From the NCBI RefSeq assembly GCF_018390695.1, contig NZ_JAHBGF010000020.1, positions 1 to 64,000 of the forward strand: a stretch of DNA of 64,000 nucleotides. Reading direction: 5' to 3'. A program made the translations under genes and the position numbers. The DNA is from Ancylobacter sonchi (GTDB lineage: Bacteria; Pseudomonadota; Alphaproteobacteria; Rhizobiales; Xanthobacteraceae). Positions within the stretch are counted from its first letter, which is position 1. Each line of letters begins with the position of its first letter. Shown here piece after piece: positions 7,072-14,458 of this stretch. The notes under the pieces were generated by a model that did not search any database, was not told the origin of the DNA, and saw only the letters and a program-made list of their open reading frames with translations.

Positions 7072-7998
7072 TTATGCGCCACCAGTTCCGAACCGATAGA
7101 CCGGGATGCCCATCTTGCGGGCCTTGTCGGCCAGATTGTCCTGAATGCCTGTGCCGGGGAAGATCACGACCCCGATCGGCACCACGTTCAGCATCTGGTC
7201 GTTGCGCTTGAAGGGAGCGGCCTTGGCGTGCTTCGTCCAGTCGGGTTTGAAGGCCACCTGCGGCACCTTGCGGCTGGCGGCCCAGAGGGACGCGATCTTT
7301 TCGGCGCCCTTGGGCGAGCCGCCATGCAGCAGCACCATGTCCGGGTGCTTGGCGTGGATCTGATCGAGCTTGGCCCAGATCTGCCTGTGATCGGCGGTGT
7401 CGCCACCCGAGAAGGCGATCTTTGGCCCGGCGGGCACGAGCACCTCGTTATCGGCGCGCCGCCGGGCGGCGAGGAAATCCCGGCTATCGATCAGCGATGC
7501 GGTGAGGTGGCGATGGTTGGTCCGTGATCCGGCCCGTGGCGTCCAGGGCGAGCCGGTGGCGATACGGTAGCGGTCGGCGGCGGCCTCGCGGAAGGTTTCC
7601 ATGCTGTCGCGCCGGCCGACCAGGTTCATGCCGATGTCGGTCAGGCGCTCGAGCTCCAGTGACTTCACTTCCGAGCCGTCCTGTTCGCGCTGAAGCTGCT
7701 TCTGGGCCTGCTCATTATCGTCAAGCTTCTGTTCGATCCGGTTCACGCCGCGGTGGAACATGTTGACGGTCGACCAGAGGAGATCGGGGAGGTCGGCATC
7801 GAGGCTGGTGTCGGTGACCGTGGCGACGAGGGCGTCGAAGATGTCGGCGATGGCGCCTTCGATGAGGCGGTCTTCCGGTAGCGGGCGCGGATCGCGTTCG
7901 TCTTCGGAAGGACGATGGCCGTGGAGCTGCAATGCCTGGATCAGGTGGTCGGTCGGGGATGAGACGTGGTGCGGCTCGTGGTCGTCATGCGCGCTCAT
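7072..7998 (-). CDS. DUF2493 (YspA/SLOG-like nucleotide-binding) protein
   Basis: A 308-residue protein. The C-terminal part has the DUF2493/SLOG features: IAFSGGDTADHRQIWAKLDQ, the loop MVLLHGGSPKGAEKIASLWA and the late IGVVIFPGTGIQDNLADKAR. SLOG domains bind nucleotide or nucleoside ligands. Residues 1-190 are family-specific, with a coiled stretch near 100-120 (EQKLDDNEQAQKQLQREQDG). The ATG at 7998 has GGAG just upstream; one four codons earlier is also possible. The gene belongs to the conserved DUF2493-Toprim-ParB-DUF932 maintenance block of alphaproteobacterial plasmids; its job there is unknown. Confidence 0.8.
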   Translation of the reverse strand: MSAHDDHEPHHVSSPTDHLIQALQLHGHRPSEDERDPRPLPEDRLIEGAIADIFDALVATVTDTSLDADLPDLLWSTVNMFHRGVNRIEQKLDDNEQAQKQLQREQDGSEVKSLELERLTDIGMNLVGRRDSMETFREAAADRYRIATGSPWTPRAGSRTNHRHLTASLIDSRDFLAARRRADNEVLVPAGPKIAFSGGDTADHRQIWAKLDQIHAKHPDMVLLHGGSPKGAEKIASLWAASRKVPQVAFKPDWTKHAKAAPFKRNDQMLNVVPIGVVIFPGTGIQDNLADKARKMGIPVYRFGTGGA

Positions 7999-8366
7999 GG
8001 GATGCTCCATCGGTTTGGACCGCTTGCCGTGGCGGCCTTCATGGCGACGAAGCCGTCGGGCGGGACGGACCTGCACCCGGAGCGCGGGCAGGGTCCCTGA
8101 AAGTGGGAACCGGTTTCGGGACAAGACCATGCCGGAAAAGCGCACAGGGCCGAAGCGCAGCGGAGGATGGCGACAAGCCGGCGATTTTGCTTCGCGATGG
8201 AAAGCGGCCTGAAGGCCGCGCCGGAAAATCTTCGGCGGCAGCCATTGCCGATCCGGCCCGGCTGACGGCCGATCGCCCTCTCGAAGGCGCAAGGCGCGGT
8301 CCTTTCCGTGGGCTGACGCATCCTTGCGGGTATGGCAGCCACGTCTCGCGGTTCAGCCCGTTCCGG
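7999..8366. other. Noncoding leader between the Toprim and DUF2493 genes
   Basis: These 368 bp contain no convincing gene. The stretch 8154-8200 (AGCGCAGCGGAGGATGGC and following) resembles the DUF736 leader at 4841-4895 in the same orientation, and CGGCCTGAAGGCCG near 8206-8219 is a short inverted repeat. It probably contains a separate promoter or leader for the DUF2493 gene. Confidence 0.4.
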
Positions 8367-9401
8367 CTATCGGGGCAGGCTCATGAAGCGCAAGACGTCT
8401 TCCGGGGCGAGTTGCAACCGAACGCACGCCCGGAGCGCATCCATACCCAGCCGCTGGAGATCCTCGTTAAAGTCCCCGAGGGTGGGCGATAGGCAAATAG
8501 CCTCGATGCCCTCGGCGTTCGCCCGTTCCATCAGCATGTCCCGCGCGGCGTCACCGGCAGGATCGTTGTCGCGGACGATATAAAGCCGCCTCAAGGCAGG
8601 CGGGAACAGGATGGCGGCCAGATGCGCGGCCGAAAGCGCCGGTGCCATCGCCATGTTGGGCAGTACCTGCCGGAGCGACAGCATGGTCTCGATGCCTTCG
8701 CCTGCCGCCATCACGCTGTCGGGCACGCCGATGCGGACGGTAGACCCAAGCAGATCACCCATCGCCTTGCGCGGCGCGTCGACCGGAGCCTTGTCGGAAC
8801 CGTCGGGCGCGAGCCAGGTGCGGTGTATGCCGGTGATCCGGCCGGTGAGATCGGTGACGGCGGCGATCATGGCGGGCCAGGTCTCTGACGGGCCGTCGCC
8901 AGGCTTGTAGTAGCAGCGTGGATGAAAACGCAGGTTTCCGGTTCCGTGCAAAAGCGTAATGCCGCGTCGGCGCAAATACGTCTCTGCAAGGGTCCCGGCG
9001 AGGGGTTGCGACATGGCGAACAGTCGGCGTGCCGCTTCCACGTGCCCTGCTGGAGCTGGTACGACGCGGCGACGTAGTGTTGAGGGCTCCGGTTCGGGAT
9101 GCCGCAAGTTGAGAAAGGTCCGCGCTTCATTGGCAACGTCAGCGAAGTCGGTGAGACCGCGCGATCCGCGGATGACGTCGAGAAGATCTCCATGCTCGCC
9201 GGTGGCGGCATCGGTCCATTTGCCCGCCGGCCCCTTCGCGGATGCCTGGAGCCGGACAAAGAGCGAGCGGCCGGGCGTGTTCCTGATATCGCCGACGAGC
9301 CAGTAGCGGCCCTCCCGGCGCCCATTGGAGAGATAGTGACGGCAAACGGCTTCGGCCCGATCGGCGAGCCGGTGCGACAGATCGTGAGCAATCCCGGACA
9401 T
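8367..9401 (-). CDS. Toprim-domain, primase/helicase-like protein
   Basis: A 344-residue protein of the plasmid Toprim class. The N-terminal two-thirds resemble the DUF7146-type primase-associated region (WTDAATGEHGDLLDVIRGSR, SQPLAGTLAETYLRRRGITL, LRFHPRCYYKP). The Toprim core follows: AAGEGIETMLSLRQVLP (catalytic Glu) and LRRLYIVRDNDPAGDAARDM (DxD). Such proteins may synthesise primers or nick DNA during plasmid replication or conjugative strand transfer. No zinc finger or helicase motif is present. It lies downstream of the ParB-like gene, with a strong terminator between them, so it probably has its own promoter. Confidence 0.8.
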   Translation of the reverse strand: MSGIAHDLSHRLADRAEAVCRHYLSNGRREGRYWLVGDIRNTPGRSLFVRLQASAKGPAGKWTDAATGEHGDLLDVIRGSRGLTDFADVANEARTFLNLRHPEPEPSTLRRRVVPAPAGHVEAARRLFAMSQPLAGTLAETYLRRRGITLLHGTGNLRFHPRCYYKPGDGPSETWPAMIAAVTDLTGRITGIHRTWLAPDGSDKAPVDAPRKAMGDLLGSTVRIGVPDSVMAAGEGIETMLSLRQVLPNMAMAPALSAAHLAAILFPPALRRLYIVRDNDPAGDAARDMLMERANAEGIEAICLSPTLGDFNEDLQRLGMDALRACVRLQLAPEDVLRFMSLPR

Positions 9402-9408
9402 AGCGAGC

Positions 9409-9446
9409 TTTCAAAAACAAAGGCCCGCCGACAGAGCCGGCGGGCC
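9409..9446 (-). terminator. Rho-independent terminator after the ParB-like gene
   Basis: Reading leftward, a 9-bp stem (GGCCCGCCG / CGGCGGGCC at 9446-9438 and 9430-9422) with a 7-nt loop is followed by TTTGTTTTTG. It lies 24 bp past the stop of the ParB-like gene. Confidence 0.85.
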
Positions 9447-9469
9447 GAGGTTCAGGATCGTGTTGAGGG

Positions 9470-11527
9470 TTACTCCGCCGCCACGGCAGGGGGGATGTCC
9501 GTGGTGTCTTCAGTATCCTCAAGACTCTCGTCTTCGCCCATGGCCGTTGTGCCGTCCTGCGCCGCCGTTTCTTCGCCTGCCGCCGGTTCGGCTCCGCGCA
9601 GCGGTTCCGGCAGCCAGCCGGTATCAGCCAGCAACGTTTCGGCCTCGCGGGCCATGTCGCCCTTCTTCAGGTGCGCGATGCGCTCTGCCGCACGCGGCCC
9701 CTTGGCCTCGCTCACCGCCTGCAGAATGCGGGCCTTGGTCACGCGCCCGAGGAAATTGTCTACGGTCGGCCTCCACCCGACGGCCGCCATGTCGAGTTCG
9801 ACGGCGCGGGCGAGTTGATCGGCATGGTGGAGTGAGCGGGGGCGCCGGCTCCAGGCCTCATGAACAGCATTCACCGACAGGCTCACCACATGGGCGAATA
9901 GGCCAGAGCGGCTGTCGCTGTCCCAGTCGTGCAGAGCCTCCCAGAGATTGGCCGAGTCCTTGGGCAGGACCTTCGCCCAGCCTTCATGCCGGGCGTGGAT
10001 CGCCGCGGCCGAGGCGCTGTCATTCAGCCCCGGCCCCTGCGCGCTGAAGGCGATGCACTTCAGGTCGAGTTCGAGGCAGCTATCCGAGCCGTAGCGGTAG
10101 AAGCTCTTCAGCGTCAGGGCATGCAGGGCCGCGAGGAAGGCGACCTCCGGCCGCTCGCCCAGCGCCTGGCGCAGGCCGAGTGTGCGATGCGAGGTCAGTT
10201 CGGTCATGAGCCGGTCCGAGAGCGCCGACAGCCCTTCGTCCTCCTCGGGCTCGGGCGCGTCTGCCATGACGGCCTCGCCGGTACGCATGGCCGCAACCGC
10301 GCAAACGTGCGCCCCGGCGTCTTCCGCCGCGGCTTCGGGCTCCACCGGCAGTTCGTCCTCAGGCCGGACATAACCACGTTCAATGCGAGCCACACCATCA
10401 TGGGCGATGCTGACGAAGGCGCCCGCGCGCGCCACCTCCGCCGGATCGAAGGTGATCGGACGCGCCTCGAAGGCTTCGATCGCCGTCTCGATCTCGCCGA
10501 GCCGCGCGTCGACCTCCTCCGGTAGATCATCCGCCTCGGCGTATTCCGCGGACAGGCGATCATATTCCGCCTGCAGGGCGTCGCGGCTGGCTTCCTCCTC
10601 GGTGGTGAGCGGGATGGTCTCGCCGCGCAGCTGTCGCAGGCCGTAGGTGTGGCCATAGGCGAAGTCAGGGGCCATTTCGACCCATTTCCAGCCCTCCATG
10701 GTGACAGCGTCCGCTTCGGCCTTGAGCTTCTCGGCCACCAGCCGGTCGACCAGCGCGACATCCTGCAGCCAGCCGCCATCATCACCTTGGAAGAGATCCC
10801 GCAGGATGATGCCGCCAGCCTCGACATAGGCCTCGAGGCCTATGAACTGGGCCCGCTTGTCGCAGGCGCGGACAGCACCCTCGGTCAGCATGCGACGGAT
10901 GGCATAGGGCTGCTTGTCATAGGAGGTCTTCAGCCGCTCGAAGACCTGCTCCTGACGCACATGGTCGCCGGAGACGGTGAAGGCCATGAGCTGGTCGAGC
11001 GTCATACCGTCCTCGGCATAGACCTCCAGCAGCACCGGCGAGATCGAGGCGAGCTTGAGGCGCTGCTTCACCACGCCGACGGAGACGAAGAAGGCAGCCG
11101 CGATCTCTTCTTCCGACTGGCCCTTCTCCCGCAGCGCCAGAAAGGCGCGGAACTGGTCGAGCGGGTGCAGCGGCGCGCGCTGGACATTCTCGGCGAGCGA
11201 ATCCTCCTCGGCGATGCCGCCCTCCCGGATGACGCAGGGCACCGGCGCGGTCTTGGCAAGGCGCTTCTGCTTCACCAGCAGTTCCAGCGCCCGGTAGCGC
11301 CGCCCGCCCGCCGGGATCTCGAACATGCCGGTCTCGATACCGGCGTCGTCGACGACAGGCCGGACGCTGAGGCCCTGCAGCAGGCCACGGCGGGCGATGT
11401 CCTCGGCCAGTTCCTCGATCGAGACGCCGGCCTTGATGCGCCGGACGTTCGACTGGCTGAGCAGGAGCTTGTTGAAGGGGATGTCACGCGAGGGGGAGAG
11501 CGTGATCTTCTGAACATTGGTCGCCAT
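9470..11527 (-). CDS. Large ParB/RepB-like nuclease-domain protein
   Basis: A 685-residue protein. Residues about 10-110 are a ParB N-terminal domain: FNKLLLSQSNVRRIKAGVSI, FEIPAGGRRYRALE (the GxRRxxA nucleotide loop) and EEDSLAENVQRAPLHPLDQF. A ParB-type HTH follows (KGQSEEEIAAAFFVSVGVVK). The remaining 450 residues are a long acidic region typical of the plasmid ParB family associated with DUF932, not of chromosomal ParB. The start at 11527 has GGAGG nearby. The family is often called a partition protein, but parA lies 8 kb away with its own RHH partner, so this protein more likely has a DNA-processing or regulatory role. Confidence 0.8.
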   Translation of the reverse strand: MATNVQKITLSPSRDIPFNKLLLSQSNVRRIKAGVSIEELAEDIARRGLLQGLSVRPVVDDAGIETGMFEIPAGGRRYRALELLVKQKRLAKTAPVPCVIREGGIAEEDSLAENVQRAPLHPLDQFRAFLALREKGQSEEEIAAAFFVSVGVVKQRLKLASISPVLLEVYAEDGMTLDQLMAFTVSGDHVRQEQVFERLKTSYDKQPYAIRRMLTEGAVRACDKRAQFIGLEAYVEAGGIILRDLFQGDDGGWLQDVALVDRLVAEKLKAEADAVTMEGWKWVEMAPDFAYGHTYGLRQLRGETIPLTTEEEASRDALQAEYDRLSAEYAEADDLPEEVDARLGEIETAIEAFEARPITFDPAEVARAGAFVSIAHDGVARIERGYVRPEDELPVEPEAAAEDAGAHVCAVAAMRTGEAVMADAPEPEEDEGLSALSDRLMTELTSHRTLGLRQALGERPEVAFLAALHALTLKSFYRYGSDSCLELDLKCIAFSAQGPGLNDSASAAAIHARHEGWAKVLPKDSANLWEALHDWDSDSRSGLFAHVVSLSVNAVHEAWSRRPRSLHHADQLARAVELDMAAVGWRPTVDNFLGRVTKARILQAVSEAKGPRAAERIAHLKKGDMAREAETLLADTGWLPEPLRGAEPAAGEETAAQDGTTAMGEDESLEDTEDTTDIPPAVAAE

Positions 11528-11542
11528 GGAAGGCACCTCCGC

Positions 11543-11611
11543 GACGGGCGGCCAAGAGCCTCTCTCTCGGCCTCCAACCCGTCACGCAGCGCTGCGCCGC
11601 CCTCTCACTCT
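11543..11611 (-). repeat. Structured leader repeat, copy A (before the ParB-like gene)
   Basis: Aligns over about 70 bp with 12911-12978, upstream of the DUF932 gene, in the same orientation. Shared blocks on the plus strand are GACGGGCG, AGCCTCTCTC, CAACCCGTCACG and CCTCTCACTCT. In the transcript, GACGGG and CCCGTC can pair as the ends of a hairpin enclosing a purine-rich loop. The Shine-Dalgarno follows within 20 bases, so the fold could control translation. Confidence 0.6.
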
Positions 11612-11656
11612 GGAGGGCGACGCCGCAGAACCGCAGATCCGCAAAAGCGCAAAGCA

Positions 11657-11696
11657 GGAAAGCCGGAGACAGGGATGTCCGCGTCTCCGGCTTTCC
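11657..11696 (-). terminator. Rho-independent terminator after the DUF932 gene
   Basis: A perfect 14-bp inverted repeat (GGAAAGCCGGAGAC / GTCTCCGGCTTTCC) with a 12-nt loop starts 6 bp beyond the DUF932 stop. Reading leftward it is followed by TGCTTTGCGCTTTTGC, a weak T-rich tail. Confidence 0.75.
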
Positions 11697-11701
11697 GGAA
11701 A

Positions 11702-12895
11702 TCAGGCGGCCCGATCGAGCAGCTTCTTGGCCCGGCCCTCAAGATCGAGCCGGGCATCCTGGTGAGGTTTGTCGCGTGCGACGGCAGTGATGCCCTGCAC
11801 GAAGTCGAAGATGCTCTCGGGCTTGCGCCCTTCCTCGGCCAGAACCGTATCGATGATTTTGGCGGTCTCCACCTTGGAGAAGCCCCGGTTGCGCAGGAAG
11901 TCGCTGCGGTCCTCGTCGGTGCGCGCGACGATCTTCTCCCGAGCTGCCTTGATGCCGTTGACGAAGGGCCTCGGCGAGGAATTGGCGAAGCGGGTCAGGG
12001 CCGGCGCTGCCTCATGGGCGAAGCGCGAGGCCGCGTACTTGGAGTGGCGGATGGTGATTTCCTGGAAATCCTCGACGCCCCAGAGATTGCGGTTCTGGCA
12101 CACGGCACGCAGATAGAAACTCGCGATGCCGAGCGTCTTCGCACCAACCTCCGAGTTCCAGCAATAGAAGCCCCGGAAATAGAGGTCCGGCGAGCCGTCG
12201 GGCAGTCGCCCGGCCTCGATCGGGTTCAGATCGTCGACCAGGAAGAGGAAGACGTCGCGGTCGGAGGCGTAGAGCGTCGTCGTGTCCTTGGTGATGTCGA
12301 CACGCGGATTATAGACGCCCGTCGACCAGTCGAGCATCCCCGGCACCTTCAAGTGCGTGTCGCCGGTGCCGTTGCCGGCGATGCGCTGCACGGCCTCGAC
12401 CAGTTCGTGATCGTAGATCCGGCCATAGTCCGGGCCGGTCACGGCGCGCAACTCGACGCGGCCATTGGCGGTCTCATAGGTCTTGATCTGCTCGGCGCGG
12501 TGCGCGGTCAGGCCATATTGCAGATTAATGCCGGCCAGCGCGGCGGGAAGCTGGCGCAGATAGGCGGCCGGTGCCCCGACCTGGGTCGCGAGCTGGCCGA
12601 AGCACCAATGGTTCGGCTCGACGGGTGCATCCGCCCCGGGCAGCACCAACGCCAGCCGCTCGGCATTGGAGCGGCTCGCCTCCACATGGATGCGGGACGT
12701 CTCCACCAGGCGCGACCGGCTGTGATCGGCCCGCCCCCGCACCATCGCGGCCAGTTCGCCGAGCGACAGGAACCGCTCGTCATCCGGCCGGGAGAACCAC
12801 TCCGACGACACGCGACCGACCCGCTCGCCGCGCGTGGCATCTACCTTGTAGCCGCCGCTGACATCACGACCGGCATCCAGAACCTGCATGTTCAT
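11702..12895 (-). CDS. DUF932 family protein
   Basis: A 397-residue protein of the DUF932 family. Characteristic segments are RADHSRSRLVETSRIHVEAS, APAAYLRQLPAALAGINLQY, RAVTGPDYGRIYDHELVEAV and DRDVFLFLVDDLNPIEAGRL, ending with helices around AREKIVARTDEDRSDFLRNR. Function is unknown; the family is linked to plasmids and phages and may modify or protect DNA. The start at 12895 was chosen because AAGGTGA lies 8 bases ahead, matching the layout of the ParB-like gene; an in-frame ATG at 12910 lies inside the leader hairpin. It is the first gene of the maintenance block and has its own terminator. Confidence 0.8.
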   Translation of the reverse strand: MNMQVLDAGRDVSGGYKVDATRGERVGRVSSEWFSRPDDERFLSLGELAAMVRGRADHSRSRLVETSRIHVEASRSNAERLALVLPGADAPVEPNHWCFGQLATQVGAPAAYLRQLPAALAGINLQYGLTAHRAEQIKTYETANGRVELRAVTGPDYGRIYDHELVEAVQRIAGNGTGDTHLKVPGMLDWSTGVYNPRVDITKDTTTLYASDRDVFLFLVDDLNPIEAGRLPDGSPDLYFRGFYCWNSEVGAKTLGIASFYLRAVCQNRNLWGVEDFQEITIRHSKYAASRFAHEAAPALTRFANSSPRPFVNGIKAAREKIVARTDEDRSDFLRNRGFSKVETAKIIDTVLAEEGRKPESIFDFVQGITAVARDKPHQDARLDLEGRAKKLLDRAA

Positions 12896-12910
12896 GGGGA
12901 TCACCTTCAT

Positions 12911-12978
12911 GACGGGCGCCGGAAGCCTCTCTCCCAGCCCTCAACCCGTCACGGGAATCCCATCCGGCCTCTCACTCT
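12911..12978 (-). repeat. Structured leader repeat, copy B (before the DUF932 gene)
   Basis: Second copy of the leader described at 11543-11611. It has the same blocks (GACGGGCG, AGCCTCTCTC, CAACCCGTCACG, CCTCTCACTCT) and the same GACGGG/CCCGTC pairing potential, with different loop bases. Conservation of the pairing arms across the two copies supports an RNA-level function. Confidence 0.6.
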
Positions 12979-13109
12979 CTGCACTGGACAAACCGACTGC
13001 CACCCGCCGCCGCGGCGAGAACACGGCCCCGAAGATCGAGCGACAGCGCTTTCACTATGCCTGCCGGCGTCCAACTTCGGCAGAAGGCTTGAATCAGCTC
13101 GGCCCCCAT

Positions 13110-13262
13110 TTGAAAAGCCCGCCAGATTCAAGCGATCGGCCAATGCTCTAAACGCTTCGATGAAGGCGTTTTCGGTGGGCTTGCCGGGCCGAGAAAAACC
13201 AGCGTCTCTCACGTGGTATAGGCTGATAGATCGAGGTAACGGGAGATGACTCCGGGCTCCAG
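13110..13262 (-). mobile_element. Remnant of an IS3-family transposase (OrfB)
   Basis: Reading leftward, codons give VISRYLDLSAYTT and, after a frame slip, GFSRPGKPTENAFIEAF. These correspond to the DDE-domain phrase GPEFISRDLDLWAY...DFSRPGKPTDNAFIEAF of IS3-group transposases. Only about 45 codons survive, with a frameshift and no inverted repeats seen. It lies just left of the IetAS pair and hints at how that cargo was gained or rearranged. Confidence 0.65.
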
Positions 13263-13387
13263 TTGACCCGGCTCGTTCGTGGATAGCTCACCTTGGCACA
13301 GCTCCATTCGCTCAAGCCCTCTGTCAAGGGCTTCCCCAAGATGTTAACTTTTGAGGCCTAGTGATTTTCTGTTCGGACGTGACGCCT

Positions 13388-14458
13388 ATGGCTCGAAGCG
13401 ATCTCCTTCTGTCGATTGTCCGCGCCGGCGCGACCGGCGATCGAGCCGCTTTGCGTTCTTCCGTAGAGGCTGCCGTTGCGGAAGAACGAAGCAAGAATCA
13501 CCACACGCTTGCAGATCGCCTTCAGCGTGCATTGAATGCCGTTGCCGTCACGCCGCCGGCCGCTTCGGCTCCAATCGCTCAAGCGGGCAAGGATACGATC
13601 CTCGAAACGGAGCCGCGGCAACGGCTGGAAGACCTGATTCTTCCTCTGCCGGTAACCCAGCAGACCAGACAACTGATTGAAGAGCAGCATAGAGCGGACC
13701 TGCTCAGAGCCCATGGGATGCAACCCCGTCATCGGATCCTGCTGTCCGGTCCGCCTGGCAACGGCAAAACGTCGGTTGCCGAGGGAATAGCCGAGGCGCT
13801 CGCAGTCCAGTTCTTCACCGTCCGCTATGATGCCTTGGTTGGCTCCTTCCTCGGCGAGACCAACACGCGATTGGCGCGTCTCTTCGACTATGCCCGAACC
13901 GTGCCATGCGTGCTGTTCTTCGATGAATTCGATTCAATCGGAAAAGAGCGTGGCGACAGCCATGAGACCGGCGAGATCAAGCGCGTCGTCTCGTTCCTCC
14001 TGATGCAGATCGATAAACTGCCGAGCTACGTCGTGACCGTCGCTGCGACGAACCATGCCGAGTTGCTCGATCGCGCCGTGTGGCGGCGGTTTCAGCTACG
14101 TCTTGGACTGCCGCATCCGACGCGGGAAGCGCTTGCAGCCTTCCTGGATCGTCAGTTCGACACGTGGCCGGAGCCGGCCGGCATCGAGCCGAAAACCTTA
14201 GCAGGGAAGCTCGGCAGCATTAGCTTTGCTGAAGCACTCGAATTCTGCCAGACCGTGCGGCGCCAGCATATTCTCTCTCTGGCCAATAGGGCACTGAAAG
14301 ATATCTTGCGCGAGCAAGTTGAGCTTTGGGCAACGAGAGTCGCGCCAGAAAGTACAGATGCCACACGACCCGGAAAAACCTCTTCTTCGGCTGAACGATC
14401 CAAGGGACGTGGCTCGACGAGCGCCGGGCCGCGGCGGGGAACAAGCAAGACGGATTGA
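13388..14458 (+). CDS. ietA: IetA-like AAA+ ATPase
   Basis: A 356-residue AAA+ ATPase. Walker A GPPGNGKT is at residues 121-128, Walker B VLFFDEFD at 175-182, sensor-1 ATN at 220-222 and an arginine-finger motif DRAVWRRF at 228-235. The first 60 residues (DLLLSIVRAGATGDRAALRS) are the helical N-terminus typical of IetA. ATPase-subtilase pairs named IetA/IetS were described on an Agrobacterium Ti plasmid as a stability toxin-antitoxin system (IetS toxin, IetA antitoxin), and ietAS was recovered in anti-phage screens. The ATG at 13388 is preferred to an upstream GTG (13361). The downstream protease gene begins inside this gene. Confidence 0.8.
   Translation: MARSDLLLSIVRAGATGDRAALRSSVEAAVAEERSKNHHTLADRLQRALNAVAVTPPAASAPIAQAGKDTILETEPRQRLEDLILPLPVTQQTRQLIEEQHRADLLRAHGMQPRHRILLSGPPGNGKTSVAEGIAEALAVQFFTVRYDALVGSFLGETNTRLARLFDYARTVPCVLFFDEFDSIGKERGDSHETGEIKRVVSFLLMQIDKLPSYVVTVAATNHAELLDRAVWRRFQLRLGLPHPTREALAAFLDRQFDTWPEPAGIEPKTLAGKLGSISFAEALEFCQTVRRQHILSLANRALKDILREQVELWATRVAPESTDATRPGKTSSSAERSKGRGSTSAGPRRGTSKTD

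Noticed and set aside
9470-11527. The ParB-like protein as the partner of ParA at 475-1128
   Set aside because: It is 8 kb away in a separate transcription unit and belongs to the large plasmid ParB family linked with DUF932; ParA already has an overlapping RHH partner gene.
10649-13249. An 866-codon open frame on the plus strand opposite the ParB-like and DUF932 genes
   Set aside because: High GC makes long antisense frames common; the translation is Arg/Gly-rich with no family motifs, while the opposite strand has clear domains.
13110-13262. A complete small gene between DUF932 and ietA
   Set aside because: The only similarity is to the middle of IS3 transposases, broken by a frame slip, so it is listed as a remnant.
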